A stretch of 64,000 nucleotides of DNA from an uncultured Lachnospiraceae bacterium (GCA_900316625.1 ONDO01000004.1:62001-126000), one strand, 5' to 3'. Shown: positions 34,036 to 43,989, counted from the stretch's first letter. Numbers and translations: made by a program. Notes: generated by a model from the letters alone, not told the origin.

Positions 34036-36114
34036 ATGGAAGCAATTAACGGCGCTTTAAAGAAGGTCGGCTTATCAACCATGGACCTCGCTATCGTTAT
34101 TTACCTTCTTTCGGCCGTTCTATTCTTCATCATTCCGATTCCATCACAGTTATTGGATGTGCTTCTGGCATTGAATATTTCCATTGCCATGGTTGTCCTT
34201 CTGAATACGGTATTTATGAAACGTATTCTGGATATGTCTTTCTTCCCGGCACTTTTGCTGTTTACGACCTTGTTTCGAATCTCTCTGAATGTAAGTTCTA
34301 CAAGACTGATTCTTACAACCGGTAATCCTGGTAACGTCGTATCTACTTTTGGTGCTTTCGTTGGTGGCGGTAATCTGATCATCGGTGCCGTTATCTTCAT
34401 TATTCTTCTGATTATTCAGTTTATTGTAATCAATAAAGGCTCGGAACGTATAGCAGAAGTATCAGCACGATTCTCGCTGGATGCTATGCCTGGTAAACAG
34501 ATGGCTATCGATGCGGATCTGAATACTGGCGCAATCACGGATGAAGAAGCGAAGAAGAAGCGTAAGGAACTGCAGGATGAATCCGCATTCTTCGGTAACA
34601 TGGATGGTGCCACGAAGTATGTAAAGGGAGATGCGACTGCGGGCCTTATCATTACTCTCATCAATCTGGTGGGAGGAACCATTATGGGAATGACCAGAGA
34701 TGGAATGGGGGCCATGGATGCCTTGCAGCAGTTCGGTCAGCTAACCATCGGTGATGGACTGTCTTCTCAGATACCTTCCCTTCTTATCTCCCTGTCAACC
34801 GGTATTCTGGTATCAAAGGGAACCACGGATGATGATTTCGGAGATACGGTAATTACACAGCTTTTCGGTATACCTCGTGTTTTGTATATCGTCGGCGTTG
34901 CGATGATAATCTTGGGTGTCTTCACCCCACTTAATATCGTTCTTTTCCTTGCCTTTGGTGTTATATTCATTCTGGCTGGAAGAAAGGTAGAAAAGGACTT
35001 TCAGATTCATGAAACAACGGAAGCTGTTTCAACGGATGAAACAGAGGCAGAGGAGATTCGTAAACCTGAAAATGTTATTTCTCTTCTTCAGGTGGATCCG
35101 ATTGAGCTGGAATTCGGTTACGGTATTATTCCACTTGCGGATGCTAACCAGGGTGGTGACCTTCTGGATCGTGTCGTCATGATTCGAAGGCAGATTGCTC
35201 TGGAACTTGGAACAGTGGTGCCCATTATTCGTCTTCGTGACAATATTCAGCTTAATCCCAACCAGTACATTATAAAGATTAAGGGTATTCAGGTTGCTGA
35301 TGGTGAGATTCTCTTTGATCACTATATGGCGATGAATCCTGGATATGTAGAAGAGGAGATTACCGGTATTCCGACAACGGAGCCTTCCTTCCATCTGCCG
35401 GCGCTCTGGATTACCGAATCACAGAGAGAACGTGCGGAGAGCCTGGGATATACGGTTGTTGATCCGCCTTCCATTATTGCAACCCATCTGACGGAAGTAA
35501 TTCGAAATCATATCGCCGAACTTCTTACCAGACAGGATGTTCAGAATCTGGTAGATAATCTGAAACAGACGAATCCGGCTCTGGTAGATGAACTGATTCC
35601 GAAACTGATGGGTCTCGGTGAGGTACAGAAGGTCCTTCAGAATCTGCTTGCGGAAGGTATATCGATACGAGATCTTCTTACTATATTTGAAATACTTGCA
35701 GATCATGCAGCATCTACCCGAGACACGGATGTTCTGACGGAGTATGTAAGACAAGGCTTGAAGAGAGCAATCTCGAGTAAGTTCTTCCCTGCAAATGAGT
35801 CTTCGGATGTTATTACACTCGATCCGAAACTGGAGCAGGAGATCATGGGCTCTGTTAAACAGACGGAGCAGGGGGCATATCTTACCCTTGATCCTCAGCG
35901 CGTACGTATGATCATGGATCGTACAGGTGCTCTGATCGAACAGATGGAAAACAATGGTAAAACGCCAATTGTTGTATGTTCTCCGATTGTTCGTATGTAT
36001 TTCAAGAAACTGACGGAAGACTATTTCAAAGACCTGATTGTTGTGTCTTATAACGAAGTTGAGTCGAATGTTGAACTTCATTCTGCAGGCATGGTGAGCT
36101 TAGATGACAATTAA
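34036..36114 (+). CDS. flhA: Flagellar export protein FlhA
   Basis: Largest gate subunit, 692 residues. The N-terminal half has eight membrane helices with family signature RISLNVSSTRLILTTGNPGN and the FHIPEP-loop region RFSLDAMPGKQMAIDADLNT. The cytoplasmic C-terminal half (about 340-692) binds chaperone-substrate complexes. AGAAAGGAGG precedes ATG 34036. The flhF gene begins 11 bases before its stop. Confidence 0.97.
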   Translation: MEAINGALKKVGLSTMDLAIVIYLLSAVLFFIIPIPSQLLDVLLALNISIAMVVLLNTVFMKRILDMSFFPALLLFTTLFRISLNVSSTRLILTTGNPGNVVSTFGAFVGGGNLIIGAVIFIILLIIQFIVINKGSERIAEVSARFSLDAMPGKQMAIDADLNTGAITDEEAKKKRKELQDESAFFGNMDGATKYVKGDATAGLIITLINLVGGTIMGMTRDGMGAMDALQQFGQLTIGDGLSSQIPSLLISLSTGILVSKGTTDDDFGDTVITQLFGIPRVLYIVGVAMIILGVFTPLNIVLFLAFGVIFILAGRKVEKDFQIHETTEAVSTDETEAEEIRKPENVISLLQVDPIELEFGYGIIPLADANQGGDLLDRVVMIRRQIALELGTVVPIIRLRDNIQLNPNQYIIKIKGIQVADGEILFDHYMAMNPGYVEEEITGIPTTEPSFHLPALWITESQRERAESLGYTVVDPPSIIATHLTEVIRNHIAELLTRQDVQNLVDNLKQTNPALVDELIPKLMGLGEVQKVLQNLLAEGISIRDLLTIFEILADHAASTRDTDVLTEYVRQGLKRAISSKFFPANESSDVITLDPKLEQEIMGSVKQTEQGAYLTLDPQRVRMIMDRTGALIEQMENNGKTPIVVCSPIVRMYFKKLTEDYFKDLIVVSYNEVESNVELHSAGMVSLDDN

Positions 36115-37450
36115 CAAATACACCGGTGCAAGCCGGGAAGAAGCAATTGAAAATGCAAAGAAAGATCTCGGACCTAATGTCGTGATCCTGAATATTAAAG
36201 AAATACGACCTTCCGGACTATTTGGCTTTCTGAAAAAGTCCACCTGGGAGGTTAGTGGCGCTGTAGAAGAAGATAGAGCGGGTGGCCTGAATCGTAATAC
36301 TTCTGGTAACCATTTCAATGCAGTTGCTGGTGAAAAAGGTATCGTTGAAAAGAACGATACTCCTTTTAGAAAAATGAATAATCAGCCGGCTCTTGTTTCT
36401 GCTCCGGTGAAAGATGAGAAAGTAAGCGAAGAAAGAGATGTAAATGCGGAGAATCTAAGAGATGCATTCCGTGAAGTCTCTGACATCATTCGTACTGGTA
36501 CCGTACCGGTTGCACAGACAGCTCCAAAATCTCAGAGTAGTAACCTGCTCAAGGAAAAAGCAAGGGTAAAGCAGGAGAATACTCTGGATCGTGATGTTCG
36601 AAACGAACAGGAACTTCCTGTGAATGTGATTGCTGACGACGATAAGCCTAAGGATAACCGACAGTTTGTGAGAACACTCTATCAGGTTCTTCTGAAAAAT
36701 GAAGTGGAAGAGAGAGATGTAAATCAGATCCTGCAGGATATGCAGAAGATTCTCCAAAGTGGTTCGAATAATATCGATCTGCTTCTATCGAATGTATATC
36801 AGAAGATGGTTCTGATGCTTGGGAAACCGCATCCCATTACCTTGTCTGCCAGAAAACCAACCGTTGTTTTCCTGATTGGACCAACCGGTGTTGGTAAGAC
36901 CACTACCATTGCAAAAATTGCTTCACGTTTTAAACTGACGGAAGGCAGAGACATTGCAATGCTGACGGCTGACACCTATCGAATTGCCGCTACGGAGCAG
37001 CTTCAGACTTATGCAAATATTCTTGAAGTTCCTCTGGAAGTTGTAATGGCCGGTGATGATATTAATGAACGAATTCGTAAGTTCGCTGATAAGGATCTTA
37101 TACTGGTAGATACCGCTGGCTTCTCTCATAAGAACGCTGAGCAGAAGGAAGCGATGAAGAATCTTCTGGATTCCGTTGATCCGACCTATACGAAGGATGT
37201 ATATCTTGTCTTATCGGCAACGACACGCTTCGGAGATATGAAGGCAATTATTGATTCCTACAAGGAATTTACGGATTTCCATCTCATCTTCACCAAGTTG
37301 GATGAGACTTCTGTCTATGGTCCGATCTTCTCCAGCAAGCTCTATGCGGATGCGGACTTAAGTTATGTTACTCAGGGACAGAATGTTCCTGATGACATGG
37401 AAGTAATCGACATTCAAAAGATTGTTAAAACGTTACTGGGGGGTCGCTAA
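36104..37450 (+). CDS. flhF: Signal recognition-like GTPase FlhF
   Basis: GTPase that directs flagellar number or placement, 448 residues. A basic N-terminal region (1-50) and variable linker (B domain, 60-170) precede the NG domain. Its P-loop is FLIGPTGVGKTTTIAKIASR near residue 262, with later TADTYRIAATEQLQTYANIL, LVDTAGFSHKN and FTKLDET motifs. It overlaps flhA by 11 bases and is followed immediately by flhG. Confidence 0.96.
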   Translation: MTINKYTGASREEAIENAKKDLGPNVVILNIKEIRPSGLFGFLKKSTWEVSGAVEEDRAGGLNRNTSGNHFNAVAGEKGIVEKNDTPFRKMNNQPALVSAPVKDEKVSEERDVNAENLRDAFREVSDIIRTGTVPVAQTAPKSQSSNLLKEKARVKQENTLDRDVRNEQELPVNVIADDDKPKDNRQFVRTLYQVLLKNEVEERDVNQILQDMQKILQSGSNNIDLLLSNVYQKMVLMLGKPHPITLSARKPTVVFLIGPTGVGKTTTIAKIASRFKLTEGRDIAMLTADTYRIAATEQLQTYANILEVPLEVVMAGDDINERIRKFADKDLILVDTAGFSHKNAEQKEAMKNLLDSVDPTYTKDVYLVLSATTRFGDMKAIIDSYKEFTDFHLIFTKLDETSVYGPIFSSKLYADADLSYVTQGQNVPDDMEVIDIQKIVKTLLGGR

Positions 37451-37451
37451 T

Positions 37452-38321
37452 ATGGACCAGGCAGAGCGTTTAAGAAATGTAGTGAAAGCGAGGAACCAGC
37501 GTCTGGTTCCCAATGCCCGGGTCATTACAGTTACAAGTGGTAAGGGCGGTGTTGGAAAATCGAACCTGGCGGTGAATCTTGCTGTCTGGTTTCGCAAGAT
37601 GGGAAAACGCGTTATTATCTTCGATGCGGATTTTGGTCTTGCAAATGTTGAAGTAATGTTTGGCACAGTGCCTCCTTACAATCTCTCAGATCTGATCTAT
37701 GGGGACAAAGAAATTCGTGAGATTATCTGTAAGGGCCCTATGGATATCGGCTTTATCTCAGGTGGCTCTGGAATTGTTTCGCTTAATAACCTGAAGCAGG
37801 ATCAGATTGCATATCTGATTCACAGTCTGACAATGTTGAACGACCTGTGTGATGTATTGATTGTTGATACAGGTGCTGGCATTTCAGATACGGTTTTGGA
37901 GTTTGTACTTGCGAGTCCGGAAGTTCTACTGGTGACAACTCCGGAACCATCCTCCATAACGGATTCTTATTCTGTTATGAAGGCACTCTATAAAAATGAG
38001 AAATTCATAAAAGATGGAACCAATATTCATCTGATTGCTAATAAGGTGCAGTCCAAACAGGAGGCGGATGCTGTTTATGTGAAATTAAATGGCGTTGTGG
38101 AACAGTTCCTGGATGGCAGAATTGATTATCTTGGGATGGTTCCTTCGGATCCTTCTCTGGAGAAGGCAGTACGAGCACAGAAGATCGTTTCGATTGAAAA
38201 CCCTGGCAGCCACGCTGCGAAGGCTTTTGGTGAGATTGCTCAGCTGCTTATGGGAACGGATGATCCAAATCGTTTCCGTTGGGGAATCTCTCAGATGTTC
38301 CGCCATTTTGTGGGACATTGA
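37452..38321 (+). CDS. flhG: MinD/ParA-like ATPase FlhG
   Basis: Deviant Walker A ATPase that partners FlhF, 289 residues. The N-terminal helix MDQAERLRN carries the FlhF-activating Asp-Gln-Ala motif. The P-loop is TSGKGGVGKSNLAVNLA with the signature lysine. Later DADFGLANVEVMFG and LIVDTGAGISDTVLEF complete the fold. ATG 37452 lies one base after flhF; the in-frame start at 37422 is inside flhF and less likely. The usual C-terminal membrane helix is present in reduced form. Confidence 0.95.
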   Translation: MDQAERLRNVVKARNQRLVPNARVITVTSGKGGVGKSNLAVNLAVWFRKMGKRVIIFDADFGLANVEVMFGTVPPYNLSDLIYGDKEIREIICKGPMDIGFISGGSGIVSLNNLKQDQIAYLIHSLTMLNDLCDVLIVDTGAGISDTVLEFVLASPEVLLVTTPEPSSITDSYSVMKALYKNEKFIKDGTNIHLIANKVQSKQEADAVYVKLNGVVEQFLDGRIDYLGMVPSDPSLEKAVRAQKIVSIENPGSHAAKAFGEIAQLLMGTDDPNRFRWGISQMFRHFVGH

Positions 38322-38351
38322 TGAAAAGAAGTATAGGAATGGGATTTTGAT

Positions 38352-39086
38352 ATGTTGGGACTGGAAGACATCCTACCGGGATGCAAACTTGAAATTGTAG
38401 AAATTCCAAAAGAAAATGCAAACGGAGTGAAAGTTCAGGCAAAATCATACCCAAGTGCGCTCTATAGTGTCCTGGATTCTCATACCTTTGAGGTTACCGT
38501 CCCGATTGTGCGCATGACGATGGTTCCGCTTCCCAGAGGAGGGGAGTACTTCTTTGTATTTACAACTCAGGGAGGCCTGGTAAAAGCCAAAGGCCTCGTA
38601 GAGAATATGTACCGTCGAGGAAACTTCTATATAATGAAGATTCAGGTACAGGGAGAATTAAGTAAGTATCAGAGACGCGAATTCTATCGAATTGACTGCA
38701 TGTTTCCTGTTATGTATGTTTCGCTCACCTACGAACAGGGGCAGATGGAATCGATGAGTGATCTCGAAGACGTTCTCAGTATGGAACCTCGTCAGGATCA
38801 TATTCATGGACTTGGTACTGCAATTGATATCAGTGGCGGCGGCATGCGTTTTACATCTTCAATCAACATGGATAAAATTCCCGCCGTTCTTCTCAAATTC
38901 ACGCTGGATATTCCAAATTCAGAAGGCAAGTTTGCTATTAATTGCCGAATTGTATCCTCGGAACATATTGAAGGAACGGATAAATATTCTCATCGTGTTC
39001 AGTTCCGTCATATGAGCGATACGGATCAGGAAGCAATTGTCCGATATATTTTTGAGACGGAGAGAAAGCGTCGTCAGAAAGCGTAA
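38352..39086 (+). CDS. YcgR-like PilZ domain c-di-GMP receptor
   Basis: 244-residue flagellar brake-type protein. The N-terminal YcgR-like beta domain covers about 1-105, and the PilZ domain follows. Its binding motifs are intact: RREFYR near residue 115 (RxxxR) and DISGGGMRF near residue 160 (DxSxxG). C-di-GMP binding is therefore expected, and the position between flhG and cheB suggests it slows or stops the motor, as YpfA/DgrA does in Bacillus. The precise partner is not shown. Confidence 0.9.
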   Translation: MLGLEDILPGCKLEIVEIPKENANGVKVQAKSYPSALYSVLDSHTFEVTVPIVRMTMVPLPRGGEYFFVFTTQGGLVKAKGLVENMYRRGNFYIMKIQVQGELSKYQRREFYRIDCMFPVMYVSLTYEQGQMESMSDLEDVLSMEPRQDHIHGLGTAIDISGGGMRFTSSINMDKIPAVLLKFTLDIPNSEGKFAINCRIVSSEHIEGTDKYSHRVQFRHMSDTDQEAIVRYIFETERKRRQKA

Positions 39087-39091
39087 TAAAT

Positions 39092-40216
39092 ATGATGGAG
39101 AAGATTTTACTGGCAGATGACTCTGCACTCATGAGAAAGAGCCTCTGTGATATAATTTCCGCACAGGATGAAAACAGAAGCATTGACACCGTGATGGATG
39201 GTGAAGAAGCCTTCCGTGCAATCCGAATGGGATCATATGATATCTGCGTGATTAATATGTATCTCAAGAAGATGAATGGAATGGAAATCATCCGGGCATT
39301 ACAGAGTGCGAATATCGTTGTACCGATCGTTATGCTGGGTTCCTCCTTATTGGAAGACCGCGATGCAGCATCCCTGATCATGGAACTTCCTTATGTACGC
39401 TATGTCGTACGACCTTTCCGCCTGTTGGGACAGGATCGGGATTCCTTCTCCAAGGATATGACCTCTGCCTTATCTTCTCTTGAGAAGACCTGGATGAAAA
39501 CTCACAAGAAGTCACCGGTTTCGGCTCAGGCCCCATTTCTTAGTCCTGACTCTGGCGGCTCTGGAAATGTAAACCGGCCCGTTAACCTGCAGGAGAAGCC
39601 CTTCATTTCCGAAGGGGCTTCAAATACGGTAGCCGGAAAGAATGGCCGAATCGTTCTCATTGCATCATCTACGGGTGGCCCTCAGGCACTCCATAGAATG
39701 ATACCTATGCTTCCTGCACATATTGGTGTTCCAGTTGTGATTGTGCAGCATATGCCGAAAGGTTTTACCCTCTCTCTTGCAGAGAGAATCGATCAGAAAG
39801 CTTTGATTCATGTGAAAGAAGCGGAAGATAATGAGGTGCTAAAACCGGATGTGGTTTACATCGCTCCTGGCGGCAGGCATTTAGAGGTTGTCGAAAAGGG
39901 TGGCGTAGCCCGTTGCAGAGTATATGATGATCCTCCTGTAAATAACCTTAGACCCTGTGCGGATGTAATGATCGAATCCTTCACGAGGCTCTCCTATAAC
40001 GATATTATCTGTGTCGTTCTTACAGGAATGGGACGGGATGGTACCGATGGAATCCTTAATCTGAAGAAGAGAAAAAAAATCCATGTCATTACACAGAGCG
40101 CAGATACCTGTGTGGTTTACGGTATGCCGAAGGCCTGTGATCAGGCTGGGCTTAGTAATGAATCAGTTCCAATTGATATGATCGCAGGAGCGATCGCCAA
40201 AGAATTGGGGGTATAA
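39092..40216 (+). CDS. cheB: Protein-glutamate methylesterase CheB with non-canonical receiver
   Basis: Chemoreceptor methylesterase/deamidase, 374 residues. The C-terminal catalytic domain is complete: IASSTGGPQALHRMIPML with the active serine, QHMPKGFTLSLAERID with the histidine, and GMGRDGTDGIL with the aspartate. The N-terminal receiver keeps the acidic pair LADDS, but the phosphorylation site is Asn55 (VINMYLKKMNG) and the switch lysine is Arg107 (VVRPF). Activity is therefore probably not governed by CheA phosphorylation. Starts at ATG 39092 or the next codon. A short linker rich in Ser, Pro and Gly joins the domains. Confidence 0.94.
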   Translation: MMEKILLADDSALMRKSLCDIISAQDENRSIDTVMDGEEAFRAIRMGSYDICVINMYLKKMNGMEIIRALQSANIVVPIVMLGSSLLEDRDAASLIMELPYVRYVVRPFRLLGQDRDSFSKDMTSALSSLEKTWMKTHKKSPVSAQAPFLSPDSGGSGNVNRPVNLQEKPFISEGASNTVAGKNGRIVLIASSTGGPQALHRMIPMLPAHIGVPVVIVQHMPKGFTLSLAERIDQKALIHVKEAEDNEVLKPDVVYIAPGGRHLEVVEKGGVARCRVYDDPPVNNLRPCADVMIESFTRLSYNDIICVVLTGMGRDGTDGILNLKKRKKIHVITQSADTCVVYGMPKACDQAGLSNESVPIDMIAGAIAKELGV

Positions 40217-40219
40217 ACC

Positions 40220-42349
40220 ATGGACGTAAGTCAGTATCTTGATGTCTTTATCGACGAGTCAAATGAGCATATCCAGGCTCTGTCCGATAACATCATGGTT
40301 CTTGAAAAAGAACCGGAAAACACAGATGTGATCAATGAGATCTTCCGTGCCGCTCATAGCTTAAAGGGTATGGCAGGAACAATGGGCTTTAAGAAGCTCC
40401 AGCATCTGACACATGACATGGAGAATGTCTTCCAGGAAATCCGTAATGGAAATGTGAAAGCAAATTCCAAGCTGATCGATATCCTGTTTGACTGCCTCGA
40501 TGCAATCGAAAAGTATGTTGATACTGTTCGTGAGACTTCTAATGAAGGTGAAGAGGATAATGCAGCTCTGATTCAGAGACTGAATGACTTCCTTGCCGGT
40601 AGCTGCGCTTCTGATGAAGAAGCAGCTGAGAGTACAGAAGCTGCTCCGGAAGTAAAAGAAGAGGCGCCTCAGGCATCCGGTCAGCCTGCTTATGCTGATC
40701 TGCCTCTTAGCGATGAGGACAAATCTAAAGTCCGTGATGCACTCGATGGTTCTGAGAACCTTGTGGGTGTTACGGTTCATGTAAATAAAGAATGCCTGCT
40801 GAAGGCTGCAAGAGCTTTCCTTGTATTCAAGGCTGTGGAAGATTTCGGTGAGATCATCGCTTATTCTCCTTCAGCTCAGGATGTTGAAGATGAAAAGTTT
40901 GAATTTGATTTCAGCTTTATTCTTCGTACGGATGGTGCGATTGATGACATCCGCAAGGCAGTTGAGAACGTGTCTGAGATTGACAGCGCTGATATCGGCA
41001 CCCTGACCGCTGACATGTATGCTGAGAAGGATGCATCTGATGTTAATGAAGAAGCTCCTGTAGAAACTGCTGCAGAAGAGAAGTCAAAGCATCCTGCTGC
41101 AACTGCTCCTAAGACCGCACCTGCTCCGAAGAAGTCAGACAAGCCTGCAACTCAGAATAAGGCAGCAAATAAGCCTGTTACTGCACGTACAGTTCGTGTA
41201 GATATTGAGAAACTTGATGACCTTATGAATCAGGTCTCTGAGCTGATTATTGCAAAGAACTCCCTGGTTGCAAGAACCACAGCCAATGAAAATGCGGAAG
41301 AGAATGGTGGTAGCCAGCAGTCCTTAAATGAACAGATTGAATATCTGGAGAGAATTACCACGACACTTCATGAGTCTGTTATGAAGGTTCGAATGGTTCC
41401 TATTGAGAACGTTGTCTCTAAGTTCCCTCGCATGATTCGTGATCTGTCCCGTAAGTTGAATCGTCCCATGGAACTCTATATCTCTGGTGAAGAGACCGAA
41501 TTGGATCGTACTGTAGTCGATCAGATTGGTGATCCTCTGCAGCACTTGCTTCGTAACTCTGCTGACCATGGTATCGAGGATCCTGAAGTACGTCGTGCTG
41601 CAGGCAAGCCTGAGACTGGCAGCATTTGGCTTACCGCTTATCAGGAAGGCAACAATGTCATCATCAAGGTTAAGGATGATGGTGCCGGAATTGATACGGA
41701 GAAGGTTCTCCAGAAGGCAATTGAACGTGGTATTGTCTCTGAAGAAGATAAGGATAAGCTGACCAAGAAGGATATTATCAACATCCTTTTCCTGCCGTCC
41801 TTCTCTATGTCTAAGAAGATTACCGATATCTCCGGTCGAGGCGTAGGTCTTGATGTTGTTAAATCCAATGTCGAGCAGCTCGGTGGTGATGTTGAAGTTG
41901 AGAGTGAAAAGGGTGTTGGCTCCACCTTTACCGTTCGTCTTCCTCTTACTCTTGCAATCATTCAGGCTCTGATGGTTGAAGTTAGAGATGAGAAGTATGC
42001 AATTGCTCTTGCGTCCATTCAGAATATTGAATATATCCCTGTTACTGAGATCAAGTACGTACAGGCTAAGGAAGTTATCTATCTTCGTGGTACGGTAATT
42101 CCTCTGATTCGTCTGGATAATATCCTTGATTGCGAACCTACAGAAGAGAATCCGGATAACATTACGGTTGTTGTTGTTAAGAAGGGTGACAGTCTGGTTG
42201 GTATCGTTGTTGACAATCTGATTGGTCAGCAGGAAATCGTTATCAAGTCTCTCGGTAAAGTTATTGAGAACAATCGTTATATCAGCGGCGCTACAATCCT
42301 TGGTGATGGTGAGGTCGCTCTGATCCTTGATGTGAATGCATTATTCTAA
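40220..42349 (+). CDS. cheA: Chemotaxis histidine kinase CheA
   Basis: Signal kinase, 709 residues. The P1 phosphotransfer domain has His46 in AAHSLKGMAGTMGF. A P2-like domain (about 170-260), which binds CheY and CheB in other species, has a Lys/Ala/Pro-rich linker to P3. The P4 ATPase contains LLRNSADHGIEDPEVR, then KVKDDGAGID and DISGRGVGLDVVKSN. The C-terminal CheW-like P5 domain follows (about 575-709). Three bases after cheB and 15 before cheW. Confidence 0.97.
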   Translation: MDVSQYLDVFIDESNEHIQALSDNIMVLEKEPENTDVINEIFRAAHSLKGMAGTMGFKKLQHLTHDMENVFQEIRNGNVKANSKLIDILFDCLDAIEKYVDTVRETSNEGEEDNAALIQRLNDFLAGSCASDEEAAESTEAAPEVKEEAPQASGQPAYADLPLSDEDKSKVRDALDGSENLVGVTVHVNKECLLKAARAFLVFKAVEDFGEIIAYSPSAQDVEDEKFEFDFSFILRTDGAIDDIRKAVENVSEIDSADIGTLTADMYAEKDASDVNEEAPVETAAEEKSKHPAATAPKTAPAPKKSDKPATQNKAANKPVTARTVRVDIEKLDDLMNQVSELIIAKNSLVARTTANENAEENGGSQQSLNEQIEYLERITTTLHESVMKVRMVPIENVVSKFPRMIRDLSRKLNRPMELYISGEETELDRTVVDQIGDPLQHLLRNSADHGIEDPEVRRAAGKPETGSIWLTAYQEGNNVIIKVKDDGAGIDTEKVLQKAIERGIVSEEDKDKLTKKDIINILFLPSFSMSKKITDISGRGVGLDVVKSNVEQLGGDVEVESEKGVGSTFTVRLPLTLAIIQALMVEVRDEKYAIALASIQNIEYIPVTEIKYVQAKEVIYLRGTVIPLIRLDNILDCEPTEENPDNITVVVVKKGDSLVGIVVDNLIGQQEIVIKSLGKVIENNRYISGATILGDGEVALILDVNALF

Positions 42350-42364
42350 GACGGAGGGAAAGTA

Positions 42365-42838
42365 ATGAGCAAAGCAAGTGAGCTTGAAACAGCTGCAGAA
42401 GAGAAGAAGCAGTACATTGTTGTCAAGATCGGCGATGAACAGTATGGCCTGCCCATCTCCGTTGTAGACAATATTATTCGTATGTCCCGTATTACCAGAG
42501 TACCTAAGGCACCAACTCATTACCTTGGTGTTATTAACCTTCGTGGTGAAGTTGTTCCTGTCATGAGCATTCGCAAGAAGATGGGACTTAAGGATGATGT
42601 CTTTGCGAAGGCTACACGTATTATCATCCTGAAACTTGAAGATCATGGTCTTGTAGGTGTAGTAGTTGATGAAGTTCGTGAGGTTGTTACTCTTGGAGAG
42701 AGTGACATCGATCGTAATACCATTAACATGCAGGCAAAGGCAAATGCTAACTTTATCAATGGAATCGGTAAGAATGGAGAGCAGCTTGTATCTCTGTTTG
42801 ACCTGAATGCGATTATGGATGAGGGTAACCCTTCCTAA
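42365..42838 (+). CDS. cheW: Chemotaxis coupling protein CheW
   Basis: Adaptor joining CheA to receptors, 157 residues. The SH3-like fold is seen in QYIVVKIGDEQYGLPISVVD near residue 20, IIRMSRITRVPKAPTHYLGV and INLRGEVVPVMSIRKKMG. ACGGAGGGAAAG precedes ATG 42365. No CheV is seen in the cluster. Confidence 0.95.
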   Translation: MSKASELETAAEEKKQYIVVKIGDEQYGLPISVVDNIIRMSRITRVPKAPTHYLGVINLRGEVVPVMSIRKKMGLKDDVFAKATRIIILKLEDHGLVGVVVDEVREVVTLGESDIDRNTINMQAKANANFINGIGKNGEQLVSLFDLNAIMDEGNPS

Positions 42839-42861
42839 TAGAGAATCTGAGGGAGTACATT

Positions 42862-43485
42862 TTGGAAAATAATAGTTTTGAACAGATGAATAGCATGTAC
42901 TTCGATGTTCTCCGAGAGATTGGAAACATCGGTGCTGGAAATGCAGCGACAGCAATTTCCAATATGCTCAATCTCAAAATCGATATGAGCGTTCCTCAGG
43001 TTGAACTTATGCCCGTTGAACGCATTACTACAGCTATTGGTGCTGAAGATGAAGTAATCGTCGGAATTATGCTGGGAGTTGAGATGGACATCGATGGTAG
43101 CATGATGTTCCTCCTGGATATGAAATCTGCACATCACCTGGTAAATCGTCTGATGATGCGCGATCTCTCCTATGATAAGGATTTCGATGAGATGGACCTG
43201 TCGGCTTTGAAGGAAATCGGTAATATTATCGCTTCCTCCTATTTGTCAGCGCTTGCCGGACTTACCAATATGACGATTAGTCCGACAGTTCCCTTTGTAA
43301 CGGTTGATATGGCAGCTGCTATTTTATCTGTTCCGGCTGTTATGTTTGGTATGATGGGTGACAATGCTCTACTGATCAAGACGGAGATCGGCGATGAAGA
43401 ATCCATTAGTGGTTACTTCATTCTAATGCCGGAAGAGGATTCCTTTAAGAAGATCCTTACGTCACTCGGAATTTCTTTACAATAG
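42862..43485 (+). CDS. cheC: CheY-P phosphatase CheC
   Basis: CheY-P phosphatase and CheD partner, 207 residues. Both active helices are present: LREIGNIGAGNAATAISNML and LKEIGNIIASSYLSALAGLT, each with the Glu-x2-Asn pattern, so activity is expected. Translation starts at TTG 42862 after GAGGGAG. The gene is followed by cheD, as in Bacillus. Confidence 0.95.
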   Translation: MENNSFEQMNSMYFDVLREIGNIGAGNAATAISNMLNLKIDMSVPQVELMPVERITTAIGAEDEVIVGIMLGVEMDIDGSMMFLLDMKSAHHLVNRLMMRDLSYDKDFDEMDLSALKEIGNIIASSYLSALAGLTNMTISPTVPFVTVDMAAAILSVPAVMFGMMGDNALLIKTEIGDEESISGYFILMPEEDSFKKILTSLGISLQ

Positions 43486-43500
43486 TGAACGGGGCTTTGT

Positions 43501-43989
43501 ATGGGTGAAATGATCAAAGTCGGCATGGCAGATCTTAAGATCTGTAAAGCGCCTGACGCACTTACTACAATCGGACTGGGTTCCTGTATCGGTATCGCTC
43601 TCTATGATCCGAGTACAAAAATCAGCGGCCTTGCACATATTATGTTGCCAGACAGCACGCAGATTCGTAATAATTCCAATATTGCGAAGTTTGCAGATAC
43701 CGGTATTCAGAAACTCTATGACGATATGATTAAAGCAGGAGCGAATAAAGCTCGTCTTGTTGCAAAGATTGCCGGTGGCGCAAAGATGTTTGAACTTACC
43801 GGTTCTGCATCAAATACCATTAATGTAGGTGAACGCAATGCGATTGCCAGTCGTCAGAAATTAAAAGAATTAGGAATTCCTCTGAAAGCAGAGGATTGTG
43901 GTTTGAATTATGGTCGTACAGTTGAACTCTATAGTGAGACTGGGGATTATGTAATTAAATCCGTCGGAAAACCGGAGAAGATAATATGA
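43501..43989 (+). CDS. cheD: Chemoreceptor glutamine deamidase CheD
   Basis: Deamidase acting on chemoreceptors, 162 residues. The catalytic Cys lies in TIGLGSCIGIALYDP, the His in GLAHIMLPDS, and the Thr/Lys region in AKIAGGAKMF. It can bind CheC, linking the receptors to adaptation. The coupling is typical of Firmicutes. ATG 43501 directly follows cheC, and the stop overlaps the next gene by four bases. Confidence 0.96.
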   Translation: MGEMIKVGMADLKICKAPDALTTIGLGSCIGIALYDPSTKISGLAHIMLPDSTQIRNNSNIAKFADTGIQKLYDDMIKAGANKARLVAKIAGGAKMFELTGSASNTINVGERNAIASRQKLKELGIPLKAEDCGLNYGRTVELYSETGDYVIKSVGKPEKII

